A stretch of DNA of 50,420 nt from Acidobacteriota bacterium (GTDB lineage: Bacteria > Acidobacteriota > Terriglobia > Acidiferrales > UBA7541): contig JABCZG010000031.1 of assembly GCA_013289835.1 (NCBI GenBank), positions 1 to 50,420 of the forward strand. Reading direction: 5' to 3'. The notes beneath the pieces are model-generated. The model worked only from the letters and a program-made list of their open reading frames with translations. It searched no databases and was not told the DNA's origin. A program made the translations under genes and the position numbers. Of this stretch, positions 8,209 through 15,953 are shown in pieces. Position 1 is the stretch's first letter, and each line of letters begins with the position of its first letter.

Positions 8209-8781
8209 CTTCAGTTCAAGAATTTCTCTCTCTTTGGCCGCCGACAAATCCTCAATCTTCTTCGTCTCCGACTGCGTCACTTTCTCCATTTCCTCAATCG
8301 CCCGCTTATGCTCGTCCTGGCTGATTTTCTTGTCCTTCTCCAGCTTGTCAACCGCTTCCTTGATGTCGCGCCGCACGTTGCGCACCGCCGTGCGGTGATT
8401 TTCCAGCGCCTTGTGCAGATGCTTCACGATCTCCTTGCGCCGCTCCTCCGTTGGGGAAGGCATCGGCACGCGCACCACCTTGCCGTCGTTCGTGGGATTC
8501 AGCCCCAGGTCGGACGCGCGAATCGCCTTGTCAATCAGCGGCACAACGCTCGGGTCCCACGGCGAAATCACCAACAGCGTCGGCTCCGGCACCGTCACCG
8601 TTCCCAGTTGATTCACCGGTGTCGGCGCGCCATAGACCTCCACGCGGATGGAGTCCAGGATGGACGCATTGGCCCGCCCCGTCCGCAGCGTGCTCAACTC
8701 CTTGCGAAAATCGTCCACCGCTTTCTCCATTCGCGTCCGCGCCTGGGCCATCGCATCTTTCGTCGTCGCAATCGTCGTCAT
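8206..8781 (-). CDS. frr: Ribosome recycling factor
   Basis: RRF (191 aa; family about 185) splits the post-termination 70S complex together with EF-G. The three-helix-bundle signature is clear: MEKAVDDFRKELSTLRTGRA near the N-terminus, the small beta domain with YGAPTPVNQLGTVTVPEP, and the C-terminal helices with ERRKEIVKHLHKALENHR. The ATG is preceded by GAGGAAGAT. It follows pyrH on the same strand after 159 bp that hold an inverted repeat; pyrH-frr is the conserved order downstream of tsf in many bacteria. Confidence 0.97.
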   Translation of the reverse strand: MTTIATTKDAMAQARTRMEKAVDDFRKELSTLRTGRANASILDSIRVEVYGAPTPVNQLGTVTVPEPTLLVISPWDPSVVPLIDKAIRASDLGLNPTNDGKVVRVPMPSPTEERRKEIVKHLHKALENHRTAVRNVRRDIKEAVDKLEKDKKISQDEHKRAIEEMEKVTQSETKKIEDLSAAKEREILELK

Positions 8782-8823
8782 ATCTTCCTCATCGAAGCAA
8801 TCGGTCGCCCCATGATCGGGTCC

Positions 8824-8931
8824 TCAGTTTTCAGTACTCGGTTTTCTGAAAAGAGTAAAACCATCTGAGAATTAGCAGTCGGACATAATTCAGTGGTCTT
8901 CTCCCACTGAAAACTGAGTACTGAAAACTGA
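8824..8931. repeat. ACTGAAAA-type inverted repeat between frr and pyrH
   Basis: The left arm 8824-8846 (TCAGTTTTCAGTACTCGG...) is the reverse complement of 8909-8931 (GAAAACTGAGTACTGAAAAC...) with one mismatch over 23 nt. The arms enclose 62 nt. Each arm is itself built from ACTGAAAA/ACTGAGT units. It occupies the intergenic spacer and no coding potential is visible. Such units recur in acidobacterial spacers as far as I recall; the function is unknown. Confidence 0.8.
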
Positions 8932-8940
8932 ACACTGGCC

Positions 8941-9699
8941 TCACGCCGGCGTCACCTTCGACCCCACGCGCTCCCCAAGCACAACCCGCCGGATATTCCC
9001 TGGCCGGTTCATGTTGAACACCACGATCGGCATCCCGTTATCCATGCACAGCGAAATCGCCGTCGAGTCCATCACCTTCAGATTCTGGCTCAGCACTTCG
9101 CGGTACGAAATCGCCGCAAAAAACTTCGCGTCTGGAATCTGTTCCGGATCGGCATCGTAAACCCCGTCCACCCGCGTGGCCTTTAGGATCACGTCCGCCT
9201 TGATTTCCATCGCGCGCAGCGCCGCCGCCGTATCTGTCGAAAAATACGGATTCCCCGTGCCCGCCGCAAAAATCACCACGCGATCCTTCTCCAGGTGCCG
9301 CACCGCGCGCCGCCGGATAAACGGCTCGGAAACTTCTTTCATCTCAATCGCGCTAAGCACCCGCGTAAACACGCCCGCCTTTTCCAGCGCATCCTGCAAA
9401 GCCAGCGCATTGATCACCGTCGCCAGCATCCCCATGTAATCGCCCGTCGCCCGGTCAATCTCAAATCCCTTCTGCCTCGCCCCGCGGAAAATATTCCCCC
9501 CGCCGACCATAATCGCCACTTGCACGCCCAAGGCGTGCACATCCTTAAGCTCGCGCGCGATCGCTTGAATCGTTTCCCCATGGATGCCGAATCCCTGAGG
9601 CCCCTGGAACGCCTCCCCCGACAGCTTGAGCAAAATCCTGTGGTAAGCCGGCTTCGCCTTCTTCCCGCTCTTTCGAATTGCCTTCTTCGTCCCAGCCAT
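8941..9699 (-). CDS. pyrH: UMP kinase
   Basis: Uridylate kinase (252 aa) phosphorylates UMP to UDP and is the bacterial amino-acid-kinase-fold enzyme. Motifs seen are RILLKLSGEAFQG (phosphate loop), VGGGNIFRG (UMP site), RATGDYMGMLATVINA, AAGTGNPYFSTDTAA and ATRVDGVYDADP. The ATG at 9699 is chosen because GGAGGG precedes it by 3-4 nt; an upstream in-frame start at 9723 lacks a site. An extra Lys-rich stretch of about 15 residues precedes the usual N-terminus. It is located between tsf and frr on the same strand, separated from tsf by an opposite-strand gene and a terminator, so it probably has its own promoter. Confidence 0.96.
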   Translation of the reverse strand: MAGTKKAIRKSGKKAKPAYHRILLKLSGEAFQGPQGFGIHGETIQAIARELKDVHALGVQVAIMVGGGNIFRGARQKGFEIDRATGDYMGMLATVINALALQDALEKAGVFTRVLSAIEMKEVSEPFIRRRAVRHLEKDRVVIFAAGTGNPYFSTDTAAALRAMEIKADVILKATRVDGVYDADPEQIPDAKFFAAISYREVLSQNLKVMDSTAISLCMDNGMPIVVFNMNRPGNIRRVVLGERVGSKVTPA

Positions 9700-9889
9700 G
9701 ACCCTCCGCTTCGCGCACTCCAAAATCCCCGGAATTGTAACAAACTATCCCCGCCCCCGCACATTTGGAGTGCGCAACGTCGCGGGTCAGTCTCCGGTTA
9801 CCGCTGCGGGCTCCAGATTCCCGCCACTAGGAACTGCTGTTGGCGTCTAAGAGTTGAGAGCGGTTAGAATGGCCGAAGGGGTGATCTGC

Positions 9890-10495
9890 ATGCGATTCGT
9901 GCTGGTAGCCTTAGTAGCGTTGCTCTCTCCAATTATTGTCAGCGTCCGAACCTCAAATCCACGGAGCTCTAGCGATTCGACTCCAAGGATTGAACTGAGA
10001 CTCGTACCCGAAAAGGCCACGATCCGTCCGGGTGAGCAGCTCAAGCTCCGAGTGGAACTCTGGAATCTCGGTACGGAAGACGTGATCATCGCCCAAAACC
10101 TTAACTCAACCTCTGGGAATTCCACACTCGGTTTGATTTTGAGTGCGCGTTTTGGAGAGGAGACAATTGGGTCTGTTAGCGATGGCATTCCAGAGCCCGG
10201 CCAGCCCGATTTCGAAAAAACCTTTGTAACTAACTGGCTGACTCTCAACAAGAACCACTTCTACGGCACCTACGTCTACATGGACCCAATCGAGTTTCCG
10301 CACCTACGCAAACCAGGCCACTACAAAGTGCGGGCACAGTATCTCTCGCGAGGCATCTCATCCACGCCCGGCTGGAACGGCGGCTATCTCAAACAGGGAG
10401 ATGTCGAGAAACTTCCGTTCACGGCATTGAAGGGAACAATTGATTCGAACACCGTGAAAATTGAAGTGATCGCGAGGAACACCGCAGAAAAATGA
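9890..10495 (+). CDS. Hypothetical secreted protein with Ig-like beta domain
   Basis: Not recognised. A 201-aa protein with a clear signal peptide (MRFVLVALVALLSPIIVS). The mature part has a pattern typical of extracellular beta-sandwiches: RIELRLVPEKATIRPGEQ, then LKLRVELWNLGTEDVII. No catalytic motif or cysteine pair was seen. AAGGGG lies 8 nt before the chosen ATG; in-frame starts at 9854 (TTG) and 9869 are possible but would bury the signal peptide. Codon use is more mixed than in the neighbours. The gene is inserted opposite the translation block, between pyrH and tsf, and converges on the tsf terminator. Confidence 0.7.
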   Translation: MRFVLVALVALLSPIIVSVRTSNPRSSSDSTPRIELRLVPEKATIRPGEQLKLRVELWNLGTEDVIIAQNLNSTSGNSTLGLILSARFGEETIGSVSDGIPEPGQPDFEKTFVTNWLTLNKNHFYGTYVYMDPIEFPHLRKPGHYKVRAQYLSRGISSTPGWNGGYLKQGDVEKLPFTALKGTIDSNTVKIEVIARNTAEK

Positions 10496-10570
10496 TGCCT
10501 AAATTTCGTAAGTCGCATCATCGGAAGCCGACGCACTACCGTGCGGAAGGTAGGATCCCACACTCCCCCC

Positions 10571-10598
10571 AAAAAAACGCCCCGGCAAAACCGAGGCG
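10571..10598 (-). terminator. Intrinsic terminator of the rpsB-tsf unit
   Basis: On the minus strand CGCCTCGG, a TTTTG loop and CCGGGGCG (one G-U pair) are followed by seven Ts. It lies 33 nt beyond the tsf stop codon and is a canonical rho-independent terminator, separating tsf from pyrH. Confidence 0.9.
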
Positions 10599-10630
10599 CT
10601 CGTTAAAGTTGATATTGGAGGTATTCCGTC

Positions 10631-11296
10631 TTACGCAGTCACCGGCACAGGCGCCGTCTCCGGCCCCGCCGTCGCCCCGCCCACTTCCCCCACCTTGAAC
10701 CGCACGAACCGCCGGATCGAAATGTTCTCCCCCAGCTTGATCACCGCCTGCGCGATCATCTCCCCGATGGTCACACTCTCGTCCTTGATGAAGTGCTGTT
10801 CATAGAGGCAATTCTCCTCATAGAACTTCTCCATCTTCCCGGTAACGATTTTCTCGACCACCGCTTCCGGCTTGCCCGTAGCCAGCGCCTGCGCCTTGTA
10901 AATGTCGCGCTCTTTCTCGAGCATCTCCGGCGTCACTTCTTCGCGCCGCACGTACCGCGGATCGAGCGCCGCGATGTGCATCGCGATGTCATGCGAGAGC
11001 TGCTGGAACGCCTCGGTGCGCGCCACGAAGTCCGACTCGCAGTTCAGCTCCACCAGCACGCCGATTTTTCCGCCCGCGTGGATGTAGCTGCCCACCAGCC
11101 CTTCGCTGGCTTCCCGCTGCGCCTTCTTGGCCGCGGCCGCCTGGCCCTTCTTGCGCAAAACGCTGATGGCCTTTTCAATGTCGCCGCCCGCTTCCACGAG
11201 CGCCGCGCGGCAATCCGCGAAACCTGCGTTGGTCCGCTCGCGCAATTCCTTCACAAGCTGTGCTGGGATCTGCATTGCTGGCTGTTGTGTACTCAT
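10631..11296 (-). CDS. tsf: Elongation factor Ts (short form)
   Basis: EF-Ts is the nucleotide exchange factor for EF-Tu. This 221-aa version is the short form, lacking the second half of the E. coli core (283 aa). Signatures: the UBA-like N-terminal domain LVKELRERTNAGFADCRAAL, and the exchange segment GKIGVLVELNCESDFVARTEAF containing the TDFV-equivalent SDFV. C-terminal NISIRRFVRFKVGE is typical. It follows rpsB, with a hairpin in the 113-bp spacer that may attenuate transcription between the two, and ends at a strong terminator. Confidence 0.97.
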   Translation of the reverse strand: MSTQQPAMQIPAQLVKELRERTNAGFADCRAALVEAGGDIEKAISVLRKKGQAAAAKKAQREASEGLVGSYIHAGGKIGVLVELNCESDFVARTEAFQQLSHDIAMHIAALDPRYVRREEVTPEMLEKERDIYKAQALATGKPEAVVEKIVTGKMEKFYEENCLYEQHFIKDESVTIGEMIAQAVIKLGENISIRRFVRFKVGEVGGATAGPETAPVPVTA

Positions 11297-11352
11297 CCTT
11301 TTTTCTCTTCGCTGATTGGCAATTTCTTATTTAATTTGTTTGCTTGCAAAAC

Positions 11353-11381
11353 GGCCCGCACCGAATCGCTCGGCGCGGGCC
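11353..11381 (-). terminator. Hairpin in the rpsB-tsf spacer (weak terminator or attenuator)
   Basis: GGCCCGC pairs with GCGGGCC and the inner CCGA with TCGG around an ATCGC loop, with one mismatch. On the minus strand it is followed by GTTTTGC, a short T-run. It could partly terminate between rpsB and tsf or protect the rpsB mRNA 3' end; the strength cannot be judged by eye. Confidence 0.6.
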
Positions 11382-11409
11382 TCTGAAAATTGTTACCCCG
11401 CGCTTTGGT

Positions 11410-12306
11410 TTAGATTTTGTCGTCGTCGGGAGGAACAGTGGCTTCCGCACCTTCGCCAGACTCGACAGGAGCATCCGGCGGCGGTTCAACAACCGCGCCC
11501 TCCACGAAGTCGCCTTCCTGCTTCTCGTACTGCTCGTAAGCGCTCGTGTCCACGTACTCCACGCCTTCGACAAGCGCCTGGTCCTCCGCGGCCTTCGCGT
11601 CCGCCACCTGCGATTGCTGATACGCCGTATGGCCTTCGAGCACCGAATCCGCAATCTTCGTGGTGAACAGCCGGATCGCCCGCAACGCGTCATCGTTCCC
11701 CGGAATAATCCAGTCCACCACGTCCGGATCGCAATTGGTGTCCACCACGGAAACCACCGGCACGCCCATGCGCCGCGCTTCCTTCACCGCGATCTCTTCC
11801 GCGTTCGAGTCAATCACGAACATGGCGTCCGGCAACTGCGTCATGTTCTCGATGCCCTCGAGGTTCTGGAACAAGTGCTTCATCTCGCGGTCCAGCCGCG
11901 CCTGTTCTTTCTTCGAAAGCTCTTTAATGCGGCCGTCTTCATTCATGGCCTTCAGCAGCTTCAGCCGCTTGATGGACTTTTGCAGCGTCGCCCAGTTCGT
12001 CAGCGTTCCGCCCAGCCAGCGGTGATTCACAAAAAACGCACCGCAGCGCTTCGCCTCTTCGGCGACGGCTTCCTGGGCCTGCCGCTTGGTGCCCACAAAC
12101 AGAACGTTTCTGCCTTGTCCGGAAAGTTCGCTCACGAAGCGGCTCGCTTCGCGGAACATCTTGAGGGTTTTCTGCAGGTCAATAATATGGATGCCGTTGC
12201 GTTCCCCGAATATATACTCCTTCATCTTCGGGTTCCAGCGCCGCGTCTGGTGACCGAAGTGAACTCCGGCCTCCAGCAACTCTTTCATCGTAATTTCTAC
12301 TGCCAA
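11410..12306 (-). CDS. rpsB: Small ribosomal subunit protein uS2
   Basis: Ribosomal protein S2 (298 aa), bound late to the 30S back. MKELLEAGVHFGHQTRRWNP, RNGIHIIDLQKT, VLFVGTKRQAQE, NHRWLGGTLTNW and the Asp-containing DAMFVIDSNAEEIAV are all standard. A TTG at 12306 is chosen because AGGAGG ends 4 nt before it and homologues begin MAV..MK; the ATG at 12288 is too far from that site. The C-terminus carries an unusually long acidic tail of about 60 residues ending PPDDDKI. It is preceded by a structured leader after rpsI and followed by tsf. Confidence 0.97.
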   Translation of the reverse strand: MAVEITMKELLEAGVHFGHQTRRWNPKMKEYIFGERNGIHIIDLQKTLKMFREASRFVSELSGQGRNVLFVGTKRQAQEAVAEEAKRCGAFFVNHRWLGGTLTNWATLQKSIKRLKLLKAMNEDGRIKELSKKEQARLDREMKHLFQNLEGIENMTQLPDAMFVIDSNAEEIAVKEARRMGVPVVSVVDTNCDPDVVDWIIPGNDDALRAIRLFTTKIADSVLEGHTAYQQSQVADAKAAEDQALVEGVEYVDTSAYEQYEKQEGDFVEGAVVEPPPDAPVESGEGAEATVPPDDDKI

Positions 12307-12420
12307 GTTTCCTCCTAATAGGATAGCTGTTTGCGGTGATGACTCGCGCCATCACAGAACAGCCTCTTGCCGGCTCCTTGCCGGCCGTGATCTCAGAGGG
12401 TCAACTCGCGCCAACTCTCT
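12307..12420 (-). promoter_or_regulatory. Structured leader before rpsB
   Basis: The spacer between the rpsI hairpin and rpsB contains a perfect stem GTGATG/CATCAC with loop GCGCGAGT (12336-12355, minus strand reading), and a second copy of the loop core TGGCGCGAGT at about 12404-12413 framed by AGAG/CTCT. A direct duplication of GCCGGCAAG lies between them. The duplicated core next to a ribosomal protein gene suggests a protein-binding leader; no match to a named rpsB leader family can be asserted. Confidence 0.4.
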
Positions 12421-12430
12421 GGAGCTCGCA

Positions 12431-12453
12431 GGGCCCCGATCGAATCGGGGCCC
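12431..12453 (-). terminator. Hairpin after rpsI without a T-run
   Basis: A perfect 10-bp stem, GGGCCCCGAT against ATCGGGGCCC, with a CGA loop, lies 6 nt beyond the rpsI stop codon. No U-tract follows on the minus strand, so it may be a pause or processing site and not a full terminator. Confidence 0.55.
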
Positions 12454-12459
12454 AAATCT

Positions 12460-12879
12460 TTATCGCTTCGTGAACTGGAAGCGTTTCCGCGCGCCCTTCT
12501 GCCCGTACTTCTTGCGTTCCTTCATGCGTGAATCGCGCGTCAAAAATCCGTTCTTGCGCAGCGACGATCGCAGCTCCGGATTGAACCGCGAGATCGCCCG
12601 CGACAATCCCATGCGCACCGCGCCCGCTTGTCCGCCAACGCCACCGCCATGCGCCGTCACCACCACGTCCACTTGGTCCGCGATATTCGTAAACTTCAGC
12701 GGCTCGATGGCGTCATGCTTCCACGCGTGATTCGGAAAATACTGTTCGACCGTGCGGCGGTTGATCGTGAACTTGCCCGACCCCGGCCGCAGGAACACGC
12801 GCGCCACGGACTCCTTGCGACGTCCCGTTCCCAGAAACCATGTTTGTGTGGCCCCGATGGGCGTACCCGTAGAACTCAA
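12460..12879 (-). CDS. rpsI: Small ribosomal subunit protein uS9
   Basis: Ribosomal protein S9 (139 aa), whose C-terminal Lys-Arg tail reaches the P-site tRNA. The start is a TTG at 12879 with GGAGGAACG directly upstream. Signatures: GTGRRKESVARVFLRPGSGKFTINRR in pieces near the N-terminus, HGGGVGGQAGAVRMG in the middle, and the terminal SRMKERKKYGQKGARKRFQF with final KR. It follows rplM by 110 bp, the universal L13-S9 pair. No lesion visible. Confidence 0.97.
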   Translation of the reverse strand: MSSTGTPIGATQTWFLGTGRRKESVARVFLRPGSGKFTINRRTVEQYFPNHAWKHDAIEPLKFTNIADQVDVVVTAHGGGVGGQAGAVRMGLSRAISRFNPELRSSLRKNGFLTRDSRMKERKKYGQKGARKRFQFTKR

Positions 12880-12989
12880 CGTTCCTCCTCAAAGACTCCA
12901 CACCCGGCTTGCTCCCTGCGATGGGTGACCGCTCAACGGTCAGACACAACGGAGAACCGCGACGTGCGGGGAAAAACCAAAATCTCGCT

Positions 12990-13439
12990 TTACAGCGTGA
13001 CGGCCTGCGGCTTCTGTCCGGCGTGCCGCGTCAAGCTGGCCGCGTCCCGGTACACGCGCAATTTCTTCGCGCGCCGCGCACGCAGCTTGTTCTTCGGCAA
13101 CATCCCGAGAACCGCTTCGCGCACAATCCACTCCGGCTTGGTCTCGCGAATGCGCTTCGCCGGAACTTCCTTCAGTCCGCCCGGATACCCACTGTGCGAG
13201 TAATAAATCTTTTGCTCGACCTTGTTCCCGGTCATGCGAATCTTGTCCGCATTGATCACCACTACGTGATCGCCCGAATCCAGGTACGGCGTAAAGCTCG
13301 GCTTGTCCTTGCCGATCAGCATCCGCGCAACCTTGGTCGCCAGGCGCCCCAGCACCTGATTCGTCGCGTCCACCACAAACCAGCTAGCGCCCACTTTCAG
13401 CGCTTCGGCTTCTTCACCCTTGGCTACGTACGTCCTCAT
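12990..13439 (-). CDS. rplM: Large ribosomal subunit protein uL13
   Basis: Ribosomal protein L13 (149 aa; E. coli 142), an early 50S assembly protein. WFVVDATNQVLGRLATKVA, GDHVVVINADKIRMTGNK, YYSHSGYPGGLKE and AVLGMLPKNKLRARRAKKLR are characteristic. AAAGG lies about 12 nt before the ATG. First gene of the block rplM-rpsI-rpsB-tsf, preceded by a sigma70-type promoter giving a leader of about 33 nt. Confidence 0.98.
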   Translation of the reverse strand: MRTYVAKGEEAEALKVGASWFVVDATNQVLGRLATKVARMLIGKDKPSFTPYLDSGDHVVVINADKIRMTGNKVEQKIYYSHSGYPGGLKEVPAKRIRETKPEWIVREAVLGMLPKNKLRARRAKKLRVYRDAASLTRHAGQKPQAVTL

Positions 13440-13478
13440 TGCGCTCAGTCACACCTTTCCCTGTAGAGACAAACACCA

Positions 13479-13507
13479 ATCTTAAAGTACACCCTAACTC
13501 TTGTCAA
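13479..13507 (-). promoter_or_regulatory. Sigma70-type promoter of rplM-rpsI
   Basis: On the minus strand TTGACA (13507-13502), a 17-nt spacer and TAAGAT (13484-13479). The perfect -35 and optimal spacing make it convincing. Start of transcription near 13472, 33 nt before the rplM ATG. Confidence 0.75.
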
Positions 13508-13793
13508 CGAACTTGAATGTGCTCCCTTTGCGCGCAAGTCTCGTTCGCATTCGGCCGTGTACCAGGATTGCACCTTCTACCGCTTGCAACTCGCGGCGAT
13601 TTGCTGCAACCATATACCCTGACGGTACGTTTCATTGCCAAGGGCAGCTGTAGCTCTCTCGCACGAGCCGTTCAGCTCCACCGCGAGCGCTCGTGACCGA
13701 GAGCAGGCAGCTTGCTTCCTGGTCAAGCAGTGCGGTCGGGTCTGCGAATGATCAACGTCCCTTAATGTGGGTCATGAAAGAGCGGGAGGTCCT
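13508..13793. other. Spacer between divergent rplM and LolA-like gene
   Basis: With the promoter above, this makes a 354-bp gene-free gap. It contains no recognisable tRNA, hairpin with T-run or repeat. The end of it (13780-13793) holds GGGAGGTCCT, the ribosome binding site of the next gene. Confidence 0.4.
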
Positions 13794-14690
13794 ATGCGAA
13801 AGTCCTTGTATTCATTTTCAATTCTGTTCGTGTTGGCAATCGTCGTGGCAGGTCTCATCGGCTCGTCCGTTCCCGCCAGCGACAAACCAAAGCCCGAGGA
13901 GTTAGTCAGCAAGCATCTTGACGCGCTCGGCTCTAGCGACGCTCGCGAAGCGCTCAAGGGTTTAGACGTCGAAGGAAACGCCCAGGCAAAATTCATTCAA
14001 GGCGGCACCGGCACCTCCGGCGGCCCATTTGCCATGATTTCTGAAAATCACAAACTCATGATGAAAATGGTGTTCGGCGTAGCCACCGCGCAGGAGGATA
14101 CGAAAGTCAATGGCGAATCGTATGCCTTCGATGGCGAGAAGAAAACCATCGGGTTCATCTCTCCCGGACAGCGCTCGCAACTCGAAGACTTTCTGAACAA
14201 CAACGGCGAGGTCGTCCAGGAAGGTTTGATCGGTGGCACGCTCTCCACCGCTTGGCCGCTGTATGACTGGCAGAATCGAAAAGCAAGGCTGGACGTGGAC
14301 GGCATAAAGAAAGTGGATGGCAAAGAACTCCTTCGGTTGACTTATCACCCGCGCCGCGGCACAGGGGACCTGAAAATTTATCTGTTCTTCGAGCCGGAGA
14401 CTTTTCGTCACGTCAAGACCATCTACACCGAGCAAAGCCAAGCTCAGATGGGTACCTCCTCGAGCAGGTCATCCATTGGTGGTGAAGGTGGTGGCGGAGC
14501 TAACCTCACCCTGCAGGAAGATTTCGGCGGTTTTGCTAAGATCAACAACCTAATGCTTCCGACCCAATGGACCATCAAATACTTCCAGGAAGGCCTTGGC
14601 AGCGGCAGTTCCACGATTCAGTTCGACATGCAGATCTCGAAGATTCAAGCGAACCCTAACATTTCCGGTGTGACCTTTAGGATTCAATAA
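13794..14690 (+). CDS. Secreted LolA-like (outer-membrane lipoprotein-sorting type) protein
   Basis: A 298-aa exported protein with signal peptide MRKSLYSFSILFVLAIVVAG. The mature part begins PEELVSKHLDALGSSDAREALK, in pieces resembling the start of LolA/LppX-fold domains, then alternating beta strands (SYAFDGEKKTIGF, ARLDVDGIKKVDGKELLRL, LKIYLFFEPETFRHVKT). A Ser/Gly-rich loop precedes the last strands (DEDFGGFAKINNLMLP-like pattern). The start is set by GGGAGG 4 nt upstream; an in-frame upstream GTG is not used. The fold suggests binding of a lipophilic ligand in the periplasm, but no function is demonstrated. It ends at a strong terminator, so it is monocistronic. Confidence 0.7.
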   Translation: MRKSLYSFSILFVLAIVVAGLIGSSVPASDKPKPEELVSKHLDALGSSDAREALKGLDVEGNAQAKFIQGGTGTSGGPFAMISENHKLMMKMVFGVATAQEDTKVNGESYAFDGEKKTIGFISPGQRSQLEDFLNNNGEVVQEGLIGGTLSTAWPLYDWQNRKARLDVDGIKKVDGKELLRLTYHPRRGTGDLKIYLFFEPETFRHVKTIYTEQSQAQMGTSSSRSSIGGEGGGGANLTLQEDFGGFAKINNLMLPTQWTIKYFQEGLGSGSSTIQFDMQISKIQANPNISGVTFRIQ

Positions 14691-14724
14691 GCAACAGCTC
14701 TATACACAACAGAAAGAACCGCTA

Positions 14725-14759
14725 GGATGGCCTCGCATTGTGCGAGGCCATCCTTTTTT
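14725..14759 (+). terminator. Intrinsic terminator after the LolA-like gene
   Basis: A perfect 13-bp stem GGATGGCCTCGCA/TGCGAGGCCATCC with a TTG loop is followed by six Ts. It lies 35 nt after the stop codon and is a textbook rho-independent terminator. Confidence 0.95.
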
Positions 14760-14918
14760 GCCGCCGGAAGACGCACTCTGCCGCCTGCCATCCAAGACCC
14801 AAGACCCCCAAAATTGCCCTTCCCAAATCCTCCCGTTTTTGGTATATTTCCTTTCAAGCGGTGTCCCCCCCGTGGTCGGTTTGCCATGGCAAGAATCGAT
14901 CTCCCAGCCCCTGCACCG

Positions 14919-15953
14919 ATGAACCAGACGACCCACGTGTGTCGTTCGCACGTTTCTCTGTCTTTTTGCCTCCCCGTAATTCTTTTCGCGTCGTGCACCT
15001 TTTTTGCCGCCACGCAATCCTTCGGTCAGGATGTCGCCGAAGCCGCCAAGCAGGAACGCGCGCGCAAGGAAAGTCAGCAGAAAAAATCCAAACACGTTTA
15101 CACCGAAGAAGATCTGAAGCGCGCCCAGATTCTCACGCCCGAAGATCGCGCGCAGATCGAAGCCAAGAAAAATCAACAGACTCCTCCGCCGGCGGAAAAA
15201 CCAGCGGAAAGTGTCGACGCCCAGTCGCTTCCTCCCAACGCCCCTCTCGGCGATGTCGCTCGCCGTTTGCGCACACAAAAACAATCTGAAAAACTTCAGC
15301 GCTCCGCCGAATTCCATCTTCCCTTCGCCGACGCTCCAGTGTTCGCTTCGCCGAAACCTCCGGCGCAACCTTTGCTCGCTCCGTCTTTGAAACCACTTGC
15401 GCCATCTCTGAACCTGCTCGCGCCATCTTCCAATCCTTCCGCGCCGCGCCTCGCTCCGTATCAACCGCCCGTAAAGCGTTCGCCCTTCGGCCGCCCAAGA
15501 GTTTTCATGGCCGCGCCTTCGCTCGTCGCTCCGTCACGTCCGCACGCAGTTGCTCTTGCGCCCGTTCGACCACCCGCGCCCCTCGCTCCCGTGAACTCCA
15601 CGAAAGGAAATGTAGTGACCGTGCACCGCGGCGACTCCCTCTGGAAACTTGCCGAACAAAATCTGGGCAAGGGTCTGCGCTGGCGTGAACTGCTCTCCGC
15701 GAATCCCTCGATCACAGATCCGAATCACATCGCAGCCGGCTCGCAAATTGTTCTCCCGGCCGCGAGCGCCTCACTCCGCGCCGCCACGAAAATCACCGTC
15801 CGCACCGGCGACACCCTCTCCCAAATCGCGCAATCGCAACTCGGCCACGCCTCCTATTCCTCTTGCCTCCTGCAAGCGAATCCCTCCATCCGCGAGGCTA
15901 ACCTCATCTACGGCGGCCAAGTCCTGATCGTTCCCGCCACCTGCTCTCGCTAA
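14919..15953 (+). CDS. Secreted protein with two C-terminal LysM domains
   Basis: A 344-aa protein. The N-terminus carries an export signal (SLSFCLPVILFASCTFFAATQS). A charged coiled-coil-like stretch follows (QERARKESQQKKSKHVYTEE), then a long Pro/Ala/Leu-rich linker with repeated LAPSL units. Two LysM domains close the protein: VVTVHRGDSLWKLAEQNLG and KITVRTGDTLSQIAQSQLG, each with the ANPSI motif. LysM binds N-acetylglucosamine polymers, so attachment to peptidoglycan is likely. The start is uncertain: ATG 14886 and 14919 are both possible and neither has a good ribosome binding site; frames open from 14727 would overlap the terminator. It may anchor or space other envelope components. Confidence 0.75.
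   Translation: MNQTTHVCRSHVSLSFCLPVILFASCTFFAATQSFGQDVAEAAKQERARKESQQKKSKHVYTEEDLKRAQILTPEDRAQIEAKKNQQTPPPAEKPAESVDAQSLPPNAPLGDVARRLRTQKQSEKLQRSAEFHLPFADAPVFASPKPPAQPLLAPSLKPLAPSLNLLAPSSNPSAPRLAPYQPPVKRSPFGRPRVFMAAPSLVAPSRPHAVALAPVRPPAPLAPVNSTKGNVVTVHRGDSLWKLAEQNLGKGLRWRELLSANPSITDPNHIAAGSQIVLPAASASLRAATKITVRTGDTLSQIAQSQLGHASYSSCLLQANPSIREANLIYGGQVLIVPATCSR

Noticed and set aside
14727..14918. Upstream start for the LysM protein
   Set aside because: It would begin inside the terminator of the preceding gene and put 64 residues before the signal peptide.
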